Positions 1 to 10,100 of a DNA stretch of 64,000 nucleotides are shown in pieces. The DNA is from Neoceratodus forsteri (taxonomy: Eukaryota > Chordata > Ceratodontiformes > Ceratodontidae). Numbering within the stretch: the first letter of the stretch is position 1; each line of letters opens with the position of its first letter. Location: the NCBI GenBank assembly GCA_016271365.2, contig CM057459.1, forward strand, positions 488,635,501 through 488,699,500, given 5' to 3'. The translations under genes were made by a program, and so were the position numbers. The notes under the pieces were generated by a model. It was given only the letters and a program-made list of their open reading frames with translations. It had not been told where the DNA came from and did no database searches.

Positions 1-239
1 TTGCGTTCACCTGAGCTGGAATGATCTGTGAAGAACACAGGTGGTGTAATGGACTGATTGAGAAGGAAGTCAGATACCACTTTTGGAGGAACTTCCTATT
101 AGCATAACTTCCTATAACTTCCTATTAGGGATTCCCCCCACCTTCCTTTCCGTACTAATTCCTCCTCCCCTATCTCCCTCCTACCCTCACCAGCTCTCCC
201 CCGACCATAAGTTTTGCACCTTTTGTTATCTTTTGCTTC

Positions 240-416
240 GTTGGAGATTGTATTCTATTGTAACAAAATTGTAATTGAACTGTAACTTTTTTGTTTGTAA
301 ATACTGTGTCCCTTGTACTACTGTTCTGATGTCCTCTTTGTGACGAGGTACCTTTGTAAATGAGCTTCTGGCTCAAAGGTTTCTAAACTGATGTTTAACT
401 AAATAAATAAATTAGT
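240..416 (+). mobile_element. Probable LINE 3' tail, unclassified
   Basis: A T-rich stretch running into short TAAA-type repeats (about 396-415) resembles the 3' untranslated end of L2-type LINEs elsewhere in this window, for example near 9985-10100. No coding sequence upstream confirms the family. The rest of 1-240 holds nothing I can name. Confidence 0.3.
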
Positions 417-504
417 TCTGAGGACAATCTTGACCCTGTGGGGGGCAATGTAGTTGGGCTCCACTGATAAGGCCTTGAGCTCACTGATCCTTCTGGCTGA
501 AGTG

Positions 505-612
505 ACACACCTCCTGAAGAAGGACTGATGAACCTGAAGCACTAAGGCTTGTGTGGTGCTAGATTCAAGTATTGTATTAGCTAATAAAGCTTTGAATTTA
601 TACTTTCAGCTT
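505..612 (+). mobile_element. Possible Penelope-like terminal fragment
   Basis: The segment has a 'cctgaagaag...gaacctgaagc' block followed by an AATAAAG-type end, the layout seen at the terminal regions of Penelope-like elements here (37.7-37.9 kb and, inverted, 47.1 kb). The match is short. From 613 to 834 I see no supportable feature. Confidence 0.22.
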
Positions 613-834
613 TTTGTCACTGACCTTATCTTTCTCCTGGTGTGCAAGTGTGTTGGATTTTTATATGGCAGAAGTGACAGCCACTAGAAATACAGTTTTC
701 CATGTCAGGAATTTGAACTCTAATGAAGACATGGGCTCAAAGGGAGTATGCATAAGTTTACCTACAGTATGCATATATTGCAATCCCAGACTGTGGTATG
801 CACACTGTGAGTAAGATGAAGATGGAGCAACTCC

Positions 835-1666
835 TTAATATAGTCTTTGAAAATGAGATGTGCTGCCAGTGAAGGGCCCTTCCCTGCTGACAGGTAGGCA
901 GAGACAGCTACCAACTGCAACTTCAGGATTGGTTGCCTGTAGGCCTAGGGATTGGAGGTGCACCAGGTAATCCAATAGAACCAGCAGATCAGCTTTCTGT
1001 GGGTCTAGGTCATTTTGGGTAACCCATATGGAAAACCTCTTCCATTTCGAGGAGTAGGTTTTCTTGGTGAAAGGTTTCCTGGATACCCACAGGATACCCA
1101 AGACACTCTCAGAGAAATGCAGGTCTGAATACTCTAAGTCTTCAAGGGCCAAGCCCTGAGTTGCAGTGACTCGAGGTTGGGGTAGAGGACCCTTCCTCGA
1201 GAGGATGTCATCAGATTGTGTCTCCTGGGTAAACAAATCAGGCTGGTCACTGAAAGAGACAGTAGCCTCGAATACCTTGGATGCCTGGCCCAGTCTGGGG
1301 CTATCAGAATCATGGTGGCAGCCTGAGATCTCAGTGTGATTAAGACCGTGGATATCAGGGGAAAAGGGGAAAGGCATACAGAACCTGTTTGACCAATCCA
1401 GGAGCATGGCATCCACTGGCACTGAGCCCCAAGCAGGAGACCTGCATCTGGGGCAACTGATGGTTGTCCGGTGCTGCAAAGAGATCTATCTCTGGTACCC
1501 CCAACCTACTGAATACTGACAGAATGACTTGCTTTTTCAAGAGTTGTCCTGGCTGATCCTGCTGAGAGCATCTGCCAGAACACTGTCCTTCCCTGGTAAG
1601 GAAACTTCTGACAGGGAAATGTGCGGGGAGTAGGCCAGACTTCATATCCTCATGGCCTCTGTGCAA
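835..1666 (-). pseudogene. DIRS linker and N-terminal tyrosine-recombinase domain
   Basis: Overlapping minus-strand frames give 'LGVPEIDLFAAPDN' and 'DWSNRFCMPFPFSP', the conserved linker between RNase H and recombinase. They are followed by 'SSKWKRFSIWVTQNDLDPQKA', the SAM-like core-binding start of DIRS recombinases. The catalytic R-H-x-x-R-Y half should lie below 835 and is absent. The recombinase is therefore truncated, not merely mutated. Confidence 0.8.
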
Positions 1667-2133
1667 AGCACTGATAACCTTGTCTCCCCTTGCTTGTTGA
1701 TGTAATACATGGTAGCGGTGTTATCTGACCTGACTTGTGCCACTTTGCCCTGTAACACTTTGGCAAATGCCTGAATTGCCAGGAACACCACCCTTAGCTC
1801 CAGGAGACTGATATGTAACAGAGAATCCTGATGAAGCCAAGTTCCATGGGTTGTGTGCTCCCCCATGTAAGCACCCTGTCCTAATAGTGAATCATATGTG
1901 GTCAGTACTAGGGAGGGGACTTGTTGTAGGAAGGGGACCCCTGCTCTGAGATTGCCCATGTCCTGCCACCACTGTAGAGCTTGCAGTAGGGTGGCAGACA
2001 CTGGAAACAATTTGGAAAGGGGATCCTTCTTCTGAAACCAGAATGATCTCAGATGGAACTGAATGCCCCTCATCTGGAACCTGGTCCCTGGGAATACTGC
2101 AGTAGTGGCAGCTATGAGACCTAGGAGTTGCAA
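1642..2133 (-). pseudogene. DIRS RNase H domain
   Basis: A 163-residue open stretch contains a GAYMGEHTTHGTWL block, then HISLLELRVVFLAIQAF and VRSDNTATMYYINKQG. These carry the E and D residues and the DNT(A/T) box typical of DIRS RNase H. It follows the RT on the same strand, as expected. A frame change leads into the next segment, so the polyprotein is broken. Confidence 0.85.
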
Positions 2134-2960
2134 AGAAGTGTCTTGCTGGGTAAAGAAGTTGAAGGTGGAAGGACTCTGTGAGCTTGATAAGGGCCTGTGC
2201 TCTCCCTAGAGGCAGGAAGACATTTGCTTGAATTGTGTCGAGCTTTGCCCCTATGTAGTACAGAACTTGGTCCGGTGTCAGGACTGATTTTCTGAGATGC
2301 AACAAAAACCATACAGACTGGAGGGTGTACAGGGTGAGCTCTAAGGATTTCTTTACCACCTAGGGGGACTGAGCCACCAGCAGTCAGTCATCCAGGTAGG
2401 GGTATACTGTGACCCCTTGCCTTCTTAGGTATGTCACTACTACCACTAGGCACTTTGTAAAGACCCTTGGTGCAAAGGTCAGCTTGAAGGGCATGGCCCT
2501 GAACTGGTAGTGGCCTGAGGGCAGTCGGAATCTGAAGTATTTTCTGTGGGACTGCCTGATGGGAATGTTAAACTAGACATCCTTCAGATCCAGTGATGCC
2601 AACCAGTCCCCTTGCCTGAGGGTAGGTAGGATTGTAGCAAGAGTAGTCATTTTGAACTTTGATCTTTGTGAGATGTTTGTTCAGGTAACTCAAATGTAGG
2701 ATGGACCACCACTCGCCATTTTTCTTTAGGAAGAGGAAGTACCAGCAGTACAATCCCTTTCCCATGTACTAAGGCGGCACAGGCTCCACTGCCATTGAGA
2801 GAAGTAGAGTGGAAAGCTCTGCCTCCAACAAGGTTATTTCTGAAGTGTTGGCAGGTTTGAAAGCTCCTGTTCCCATTTTTGGGAACAGTTTGAAACTGAG
2901 AACAAGGCTCTGACCCACTATCTCCAGGACCCATCTGTCTGAAGTGATAGATTACCGGGC
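2134..2960 (-). pseudogene. DIRS reverse transcriptase, disrupted
   Basis: This would copy the element's RNA into DNA. The minus strand shows a 'KEKWRVVVHPTFELPEQ' block near 2700, a degraded form of the DIRS 'pkkdGgWRpIlDLr.LN' motif. The YLDD catalytic box is at 2387-2398. It is followed at once by an in-frame TGA (2384-2386), then LLVAQSP. Past that stop, a segment containing 'RKSVLTPDQV' matches the thumb/connection part. Frame changes near 2650 and 2360 make it non-functional. Confidence 0.82.
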
Positions 2961-3111
2961 CTGGAGGTAGTAGGCCAGCATGCCCCCTACTGGGGTTGGG
3001 AGGATAGCCCAGACAGACTTCTCAGGGTGTCTGCTTGATAGGGGTTGAGGACTGGGAGGTGGAAGCAGCATAGCCAGTGCCTCTCCTGACCGTTCCCCTA
3101 AAAAACAAACC

Positions 3112-3975
3112 TGGGTAGTAGCGGAGTACTACAGGGTTCAGTACTGGGACCGGTCCTCTTTAATGCCTTTATAGGTGTCATTGCAGAGGAACTGAAAGGA
3201 AAAATATGTCTTATTGCAGATGACACAAAGATGTGCAACCAGGTCGATACAGAAGAGTACACAATGGGAGGTGAGATACTAACAACAACAAAAAAATGGA
3301 AAGGAACCTGGGGTAGTCATATCAGATGACCTAAAGATGGGCAATCAATGTGAGAAGGCAGTAAGGAGAGGTGGTGGGATGCTGGGATGCATAGGGTGAG
3401 GCATCACCATTATAAAACAGGAAGTCATTATTCCTCTGTGCAGTTCTGCAGACCCCATCTCTGCAAGGACATAGACAGGATGGAGGCAGTCCAGAGGAGG
3501 GCAACTAAAATGGTGCAGGGTCTGTACCAGAAACCATATGAAGAGAGACTAAAGGAGCTTAATATGTTTAACAGTAAGGAAAGGAGGGAAGAGGGAGGAC
3601 ATGATATAAACTTTCAAGTGCCTCAATGGAATCAGCAAAGTCCAGGAGGGTAGCATCTTTCAGAAAAAGATGTGCAAGAATAAGGGGACACAATTTGAAG
3701 ATAGAGGGGTGATGGATCAGAGGTAATGTGAGGAAGTGTTTTTTCACAGAGAGGGTGGTGGATGCATGAAACAGCCTTACTGAGAAGGTAGTGGAGTCAA
3801 AAAAGTGGGTGAATTCAAGAACGTATGGAACAGACATAAGGCAGTTCTAGTGGGGAGTAGGAGGAAGCAGGCTGTTGGTTAACTAGCATATGCAGCTTAT
3901 CCATTAGGTAGGGAAATGGGCAGACTAGGTGGGCAAAGCAGTCCTTATCTACCGTCAAATTCTATGTTTCTATGT
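3112..3975 (+). mobile_element. CR1 LINE, 5'-truncated 3' end
   Basis: It starts in the RT at a degraded 'GVPQGSVLGPVLFN' block. The catalytic motif reads IADD near 3217 instead of FADD. It continues through the conserved C-terminal 'HLCKDIDRMEAVQRRATKMVQGL' segment (3460-3530) and ends in a TTCTATGTTTCTATGT tail. Plus orientation, 5' truncation and a precise 3' tail are typical of CR1 target-primed insertion. There are many indels and no usable ORF. From 3976 to 4330 nothing is recognised. Confidence 0.88.
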
Positions 3976-4330
3976 AGGAAGACAAATAGAGAGATGGATA
4001 GGGGGAATTACCTAGTGTTAGTTAAGTGAGGCAATTAAGGAAGTCCAGCGAGCAAAGGTACATAAGACATAAATACTCAATTGCTTTTTTCCCCCATAAA
4101 TAGGGTGGTAATGTATGAAAGATTGAGAACTAAGAGGCATGCCAGAGTAGAGTAACTGAACTGATAAAAAATTAATGTTGCTGTCAACCAATATGACATC
4201 AATTTAAAATGAATGATTTGTGACCCTCTAATACCATAATAAATGAAAAAGTTTCAATTTCTATTCATTTCCATTGCAATTGTTATGAGAAGACAGGAAT
4301 AAGTCATAGAAATCACAGTTTGTTTTCAGT

Positions 4331-4410
4331 GAGCTGCAATAATTCATTTGGTAAAGTTCTTGCCTTTGGGATCAGAGACTGCAAGTTTGAATCCCAGTCC
4401 TTTATTTTTT
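4331..4410 (+). mobile_element. tRNA-derived SINE head
   Basis: The sequence resembles a tRNA 5' half with an A-box-like 'ATTTGGTAAAG' near 4345 and a B-box GTTTGAATCCC at about 4385-4395, followed by a T-rich run. The two ends cannot form an acceptor stem, so it is not a tRNA gene but a tRNA-derived SINE head or pseudo-tRNA. It differs from the CORE-like SINEs at 45.8 and 51 kb. Confidence 0.5.
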
Positions 4411-4784
4411 TTAAATAAATATTGAAGTAATAATCACACAGTTATTGATAAATTAACAACTTTTATGTTGACAGTGACTAGCCGTGACACAATTCATGTC
4501 AATCAACTGACACCAATTCACAAACCAACCCAGCCCCCAAAAATGGGTTGCAAATCCGTCATTCTACTGACGCGGTGTGTAGATTATGGAGAGCAGGGCT
4601 GGCAAGTTGCCTCCCAAGAGAAATATTATTGTAACCGGGACTTTAAACGCCTGTTTAATTTTTTTTTTTTTCGCTTTTTTTTTTACCAACTTGTGTGGAC
4701 CGTGGATCAGGAAGACCTGGCTCGTGCGGGGGGGGGGGGTGGAGTGTGTACAAAAAAAATGCCCTTGCTGCCGACTGCTCAGTG

Positions 4785-5068
4785 TGGCCATTCCTGATTG
4801 GCTGCACACGATGTGTAACAGCCTATCACGATTCACCGAGCAGTATGCTGATTTAGCGCGAGCTAGCAGAAGAAGCAGAGCGGTCATAGCCGTCAATTTT
4901 TCTCTAGTCTTTGAGTGACTGTGAGGAAGGCTGAGGAGGGATTCAGCTAGAGTCGTACCTGACCTGGCTCACATCCATCTAGAGGAAGCAGTGACTATAA
5001 AAGATTCAGGAAGCAGAACCGAAACTTTATCCAAATATCCGATCTTCAACAGCAGTGCAGCATCTCAG
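4785..5068 (+). promoter_or_regulatory. Putative RNA pol II promoter and 5' UTR exon
   Basis: There is an inverted CCAAT-type box (gattggctg, about 4797) and a TATA box TATAAAAG at 4996-5003. A candidate transcript start would fall near 5025. A good splice donor CAG|GTGAGG sits at 5068/5069. The segment is locally richer in CpG than its surroundings. It may drive the hAT transposase exons downstream or be the remnant of a host gene's first exon. At 4591 the string CAGGGCTGGCAAGTTG looks like a hAT terminus, favouring the first reading, but I found no matching inverted copy. Confidence 0.35.
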
Positions 5069-5295
5069 GTGAGGACTTCGGTACATTTCGCTGCAGATGG
5101 ACTGTAGCCTAGCTCTCTGAGTCATCAATTTGCTCATTTTCAGTCCTTTGTTTCTCTACCTGATACTTATTTTTCTCTTGTATTCATCTCTAAAAGATTA
5201 TTATTCCTAAAATTGTCATATAACGGCAGAGTGAGGACAGTGTAGACCACTGGCACTGCCTTCTTATTTTCACACATCTTGGTCCCGCCTTGCAG

Positions 5296-5361
5296 GTTGT
5301 TCGGGACGAGTAAGGGGTCACGATGTCAACCTTCCTCCCGATGCTAAGGAAAAGAAAAGAG
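5296..5361 (+). other. Candidate short coding exon (13 codons)
   Basis: A polypyrimidine tract and CAG acceptor end at 5295. An ATG in the exon at 5323 opens 13 codons (MSTFLPMLRKRKE), followed directly by a consensus donor GTAAGT at 5362. The phase is 0. No partner exon in phase was found: the next acceptor-like site at 14772 opens in another phase and the one at 13970 gives an immediate stop. It could be a basic N-terminus of the hAT gene or of an unrelated host gene. The splice sites are convincing; the identity is not. Confidence 0.3.
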
Positions 5362-6171
5362 GTAAGTTTCTTCCGTAATTTAAAATTAAAAGTTGTTTAC
5401 CAATTCAGCCTTTGGGCGTTTCACAACTTGGGGGACTAGGGTGGTTTCTTCCGATAATTGTTTCTAGACAAATAATTCAATATTAATGTACTGCATTTAT
5501 GTAGAACCATAAAGACTGAGTTTAAGGCATCTACAGTAGTCATTGTATTGTGTTATGTTATTGGGCTATTAGCTGTAACAAATGACAGACTTCTTTGTTC
5601 AGTAGAGAACTGCATATAGAATAATGTATGGATGGAGGGTGTAACCAGAATTTTAGGAGGTATGGGATGCTACATAAAAACCCGAGAGTGAAGCTGGAGG
5701 GGTTTATACAAGCGTCCCAAAGATAGGGGTGTGTGTGTAAAATTCTGGTTGCAACACACCCAACCATACATTATTTTATTTAATTACTGGTGGTAATCAT
5801 TTTTTTATGACTTCTGTCCTTAAAAAATCAAACTGTGAAAGTGTTGAATTGCTGTAAAGTGTTTTTTTTCAGTAAAGCTTAACGTGAAAGTAAAACTTTT
5901 TCTTTGTTCTAAATGAAGAACATTTCTTTTTCTTCCTTGTTTTTAATATTAACTTGTTTTAGAAGTGACAATTGAGCTAGAGTGACAGCTACTGATTATA
6001 ACTGCCCAGTTATAACCAAAAATATCAACTGGGCAGTTCGGACGCAGGATAAAACTCTTGTTGTCCATATGTAAAAAATGATGCCCTGAGTGCTGTGGCT
6101 TCTCAAAACTTCCAATTAATTAAAATCACTTTTAAAAGTGTATTTTTGTAGTGAATATTATAATCTATCTT

Positions 6172-6218
<47 letters not shown>
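6172..6218. repeat. (TC)n(TA)n microsatellite
   Basis: A tract of CT repeats passes directly into AT repeats. Nothing else is recognised between 5370 and 7000. Confidence 0.95.
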
Positions 6219-7039
6219 GCAATGATTGTGAGAATAAATTTGGTTAAATATTTTCAATACCCTCAGGGCGCTCAGACTTAGAGTGAGAATAACATGTTTG
6301 TCCTCACTCTAGGCCCTCATGGCCTAATTTATTCACACAGTAGGTTGTGACTCGCGCACTTGAAGCACGAGCTGCCAATTCTGGCCATTCACTTTCATTT
6401 AAACACCTCACTTTCAAACCCATTGGCAGCACAAGTAGTTTCAAAACCTAACAGTTTCACTTCTGTGTTGTGCTGCCACATCACTTTTAAGTGTCATATT
6501 TTTTATGTACAGGCATTTTTATAACTCCCTTCTTTTACTCCTCATTTGCCATTTGCATATCTGTGGCCATTCTTCCCTGATCCTATTTTTCCCCGACCCC
6601 AGGCCCCGACTGTCACTTGCATTCTTCACCAGCCACAGGCTCCTACAGGCTGACTGCACTTTCCAGCCAGCCTGAAGCCGTGACCACCCAGCCAGATCCC
6701 TAACAAGGTTCCATCTCTCCCATGGCTGCATCCTCAGCTGCTTGCTCCCTGGAGGCAATGATGTGCTGACGCACTGTGTAATGCACACAAAAAAAAATAC
6801 CACTTGATTTCAGCACTCCAGAGTGCTCAGCAATCTGAAAAAGATTTAAAAAAAGCAACTGAAAACCTAAAGATGAAATGGCTCTCAAATGAAAATGGCG
6901 TTGCATACAGTAAATGAAATATTCCATGGCACTTACTGGGGATATCAGTGATACTCCACCCTTGTGCTGCTTAACCTTTGAAATCACATATGGCTCCACA
7001 ATTCATGATATCCTAAGGTCAGGCTGCACTTGGGGAGGA

Positions 7040-8000
7040 TATCACTAATATTCCCAGTTGGAGTTGCAGCAAAGTTTTACACCACTGGCAGAGTTGCTGT
7101 AAAGTGGATGAAAATCACATTTGTGGAGTTTTGCTAAGTTTTCCCCACCCTCAGCAACTTCAGCTTCGCCCAAAATTGCAAAGTTTTCCATACAAATAGC
7201 GGAATTCTGCCCGTGAAGTGAGGAATTTCACTTGCAAGCAGCAGAATTCCACCCATGAATGGGGATATTCCATGGTATCCTGTGACTTTGGCACACCTCA
7301 AGTGGGCGCCTACCAAATGGTGACCCACTTGTGGTGACTGCTCCAATGCCGAGGGCATAGGGAGGGTGACCAGATGGGGAGGGTTTGTGAAAGGCGACAG
7401 GATGTCGCACACGTATACACTTGTGGGGGGGAGTGAGAGTGCCGAGTGAGGGGCAGAAGGGTTCATGATGGGTGGTGCCATGGATTGCTGCCGAGCTGGA
7501 GCTGTGGTGTGGTGGGGTGGGTGCTCCTGGGGTGTTGGGGATGCAGGGTTTGGGACCTGGCTCTGGCATATTTTGTTGTGCCCGGCCCAAGACAGGGAAT
7601 TTTTTTTTCTCCACAGATGAACCCCCTGTTATGCACCCCACTGGAGCTGAGAGTCTATAGTAGGGGGGTGCAGGGGGTGAAGCAACCCGGGGGGTGCAGG
7701 GGACACAGCACCACCCATTAAAGAAACATATCAAGTTTTTATGCCACATTCACTGACGCTGGAGTTGCACATTGCCAAAACTGAATTTCGGATCTGTACA
7801 CTCGCCATAAGGACGATCGCCATTTGGCAATTGCCCTTATGACAGAGAACCAAATTCCACTTTTCATGGTGGAATTATGCTGTTTGTGGCAAAATTCCAC
7901 ACTTTGTGGATTGGTCTGCACTTTGCAAACTTTGCTAAATTCACAGATTAATTCACTGAAAAAATTTAGGCAACTTTGACGATCTCTATTCCAAGTTGGA
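7040..8000. repeat. AT-rich palindromic repeat region, MITE-like
   Basis: The region is built from related 'gaattc...tttgccac', 'gaagtgagg..ttcac' and 'gcaaagtttt' blocks, present in one orientation at 7055-7260 and in roughly inverted form at 7840-7990. An imperfect 18-bp palindrome with CATAAGG/CCTTATG ends lies at 7807-7842. A GC-rich insert separates the arms. The long proline-rich reading on the minus strand here (7228-7749) is a composition artefact. The family is unknown; a related block lies at 11.4 kb. Confidence 0.4.
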
Positions 8001-8029
8001 CCATGGCATATCCCATATATCTATATATT

Positions 8030-8066
8030 TATATGTGTGTGTATATATGTGTGTGTGTGTGTGTAT
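8030..8066. repeat. (TG)n microsatellite
   Basis: Interrupted TATG/TG repeats. Confidence 0.9.
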
Positions 8067-8329
8067 TTATAAACTGGCAAGAATAAATCTTGTAATTTAA
8101 TTGGCCGAGAGACATCAGCTGACCATACATTAAATCTCTATAAATGCATGGCAGCTGCCAAATCTCATTTTCCTCTATAGAAAAACCTACTTACACAGCA
8201 ATATCACCTAGTTTCCCTCCAAACAGAAAGTTAAAAAAAAATACCTGTAATCTTGAAAATCTTAACCTTTAATACACTAATATTTAAATATTATTATCAT
8301 CAACCTGAAACAATATTTTCAAAAACAAA

Positions 8330-9782
8330 CTGCACTGCCACACTTACTGCACAATGCAAAAGATACCAAAAGATGGCCTTGGTGGGGTTCATAAGCTGCA
8401 TGCAGGGTATCCTTAATAAGGAGCACTCTGTTGCAGTTATATCTGTGGACCTCACCAAGGAATTGACCTTGTGGAGTATTTTTTATTGCCTTTAGTTTTA
8501 TCTGAATTTCATTTCTCCGATGAGGTTAAAACTTGGTTTACTAATTACCTTATCAATAGACATCATTGTACTAAGATACATGGGATTTTATCCCCTTTTA
8601 GGTCTATTAGTTGTGGAGTTCCACAGGGCTCCATCCTGGGTCCATTGATATTTTCACTCTATATTGAATTCAGCCCCTCACATCTGCACACAAACATCTA
8701 TGACACTTTATGCAGATGATGCAGTACTTTATGGGATCTCCTATGACCCCATTTCTGCTTCTAAGGCTGTTCAAGATGATTTTTTTTAATTTCAGAATTG
8801 GCTTACTTCTCGTTGTATGGTCTTGAATTCATCAAAGACCAAATTTATGCTGTTCAGAGGACCCAGGATGAAACCCCCTTCTTATACTGATCCAATAACA
8901 GATCTTAGAGGTTAAGTTATTGAGAGGGTCTACACATTTAAATATTTGGGAATCTTGCTAGATTATCATCTTTCTTTTGAATCTCATATTTTCTCCTTAC
9001 GAACAAAATTGAACCAGAGGGTTGGCCTATTGTATAGGGTCAGACCATTTCTAACTAAGGAATCATGTATACTTTTAATTCATAGTTTTTTGTTCAGCTT
9101 ATTTAATATGGTCTATTTACATGGTTTCTTCAAAAAAATGCTTGACAAATTGAGGGTTACATACAATACTATTCTCAGATTCATGATAGGATCAGCATTT
9201 CATACTCATCATTGCAAACTAATCAAATTATCTGGCTGTCTTTCATTACAAAATAGAATGCTCTACAGGGTTGGGCCATTTCTTTATAAGGGTACTCAGG
9301 GTTTGTTACCTGCCTCAATTTATTCATTATTCCCTGGGGCACTCACTGGGAATGGAACTAGATCACAAACCAAGTTAACCTTCTCTGTTCCTTTCTTCTG
9401 GAAAACCTCTGGACAAAGGTCAATCAGTGGTGGAGCTGGGGGGACTGGGGGGTCGGTCTCCCCTCCTGGCTGCCCTAGTGTGAGTAGTGGTGGCTCACCA
9501 CCATCTTTATTCACTGTGCAGTGCCCATTGTGGAGCCCATGATTGACTGAATGGCCCCCCAGGCTCCCAAACGCTCCCAAACCTGGCTCCGCCACTGAGG
9601 TCAATAATCTATAAAGCTCCTCAGTTGCTTAACACTCTTCCATCAAACATAGTTAATAGCCCTACCATTTCTTTGTTTAAAAAGAAATAACGAAAATGGT
9701 TTCAGGATACTGATAAATGCACCTGTTTCTAGGCTTGGGTTCTCCCTTCTGAACTCTGAATGTGATATTTGTAGATTTTATA
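8330..9782 (+). mobile_element. L2-like LINE, RT to C-terminus, interrupted
   Basis: Plus-strand frames show a decayed RT: 'ISVDLTKELT' (degraded D-L-S-K-A-F box), 'SCGVPQGSILGPLIF', the catalytic TATGCAGATGAT (YADD) at 8709-8720, and 'YLGILLDYHLSFESHI' near 8940. These belong to the L2 group of the Jockey/CR1 superfamily. The C-terminal part (8946-9780) is interrupted by a hAT MITE at 9425-9597. Removing that MITE and one target copy restores a reading that ends 'LLNTLPSNIVNSPTISLFKKK', the usual L2 C-terminus. There are several frameshifts and no endonuclease domain. Confidence 0.85.
9425..9597. mobile_element. hAT-type MITE with perfect 8-bp target duplication
   Basis: The ends form an inverted repeat: CAGTGGTGGAGCTGGG at the left, and at the right a copy whose reverse complement reads CAGTGGCGGAGCCAGG. 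Flanks are identical 8-bp direct repeats AGGTCAAT at 9417-9424 and 9598-9605. A CA..TG terminus and 8-bp duplication define the hAT superfamily. At 173 bp it encodes nothing and would have been moved by a transposase supplied in trans. It sits inside the L2 ORF, so it is younger than that copy. Confidence 0.93.
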
Positions 9783-9985
9783 TATAATAATAATACTTTA
9801 TTTATTTAGTGCAATTCTTAAAATCAAAGCACTGTACATACTTAAAACATCATAAATATAAAACAGCTCACTTAAAAATGATTTACAGTACAATTTAAAT
9901 ACTTCAATTAAAATTATTCAAAGATCCCATATTAAATACTAAATGCTTGCTTGAACAAATATGTTGAAAAAAACACTGTTTTGTA
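9783..9985 (-). mobile_element. L2-type LINE 3' end (-), nested
   Basis: Read on the minus strand, the segment ends with an 'agtgctttgat...gcactaaataaata' tail and (TTA)n, the form of other L2-group 3' ends. It splits the 3' untranslated part of the surrounding plus-strand L2. Confidence 0.45.
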
Positions 9986-10100
9986 TTGATTGTATATTTA
10001 TTGTACTGTCCTTGTTTTTTGTACACTTGTTGCAAATGAAAATGGACAGACATGCTCATTGTGCCTACAAGGATAAAAAATAAAATTAAATGAAATACTG
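9986..10100 (+). mobile_element. 3' terminus of the L2-like LINE that begins at 8.3 kb
   Basis: A 'tattgtactgtccttgttttttgtacacttg' type tail followed by an A-rich end is consistent with the 3' UTR of the plus-strand L2. From 10100 to 11390 I see no recognisable gene or element beyond a short tandem duplication of a ~22-bp unit at about 10708-10751. Confidence 0.45.

Larger units (their letters stand above)
835..3105 (-). mobile_element. DIRS1-like tyrosine-recombinase retrotransposon, truncated
   Basis: On the minus strand the order is reverse transcriptase (about 2960-2360), RNase H (2133-1640), a linker, then the N-terminal part of a tyrosine recombinase (1480-835). That order is diagnostic of DIRS1-group elements, which integrate with a recombinase instead of a DDE integrase. 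The frame is broken several times. The catalytic half of the recombinase and the terminal and internal complementary repeats are not visible, so both ends are lost. The upstream end abuts a CR1 fragment at about 3110. DIRS1 elements occur in amphibians, fish, lungfish and some reptiles but not mammals or birds. Confidence 0.88.

Noticed and set aside
4331..4400. A functional tRNA gene
   Set aside because: A- and B-box-like elements are present but the ends cannot form an acceptor stem and no anticodon stem is clear. A SINE head fits better.
4465..4918. Three overlapping 110-codon frames
   Set aside because: They run through homopolymer T and G tracts on both strands and have no protein features; the DNA looks like promoter/5' UTR instead.
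7228..7749. 173-codon minus-strand open frame
   Set aside because: Proline/serine-rich because of local GC-skewed sequence; no start context, domain or similarity, and it spans repeat arms.
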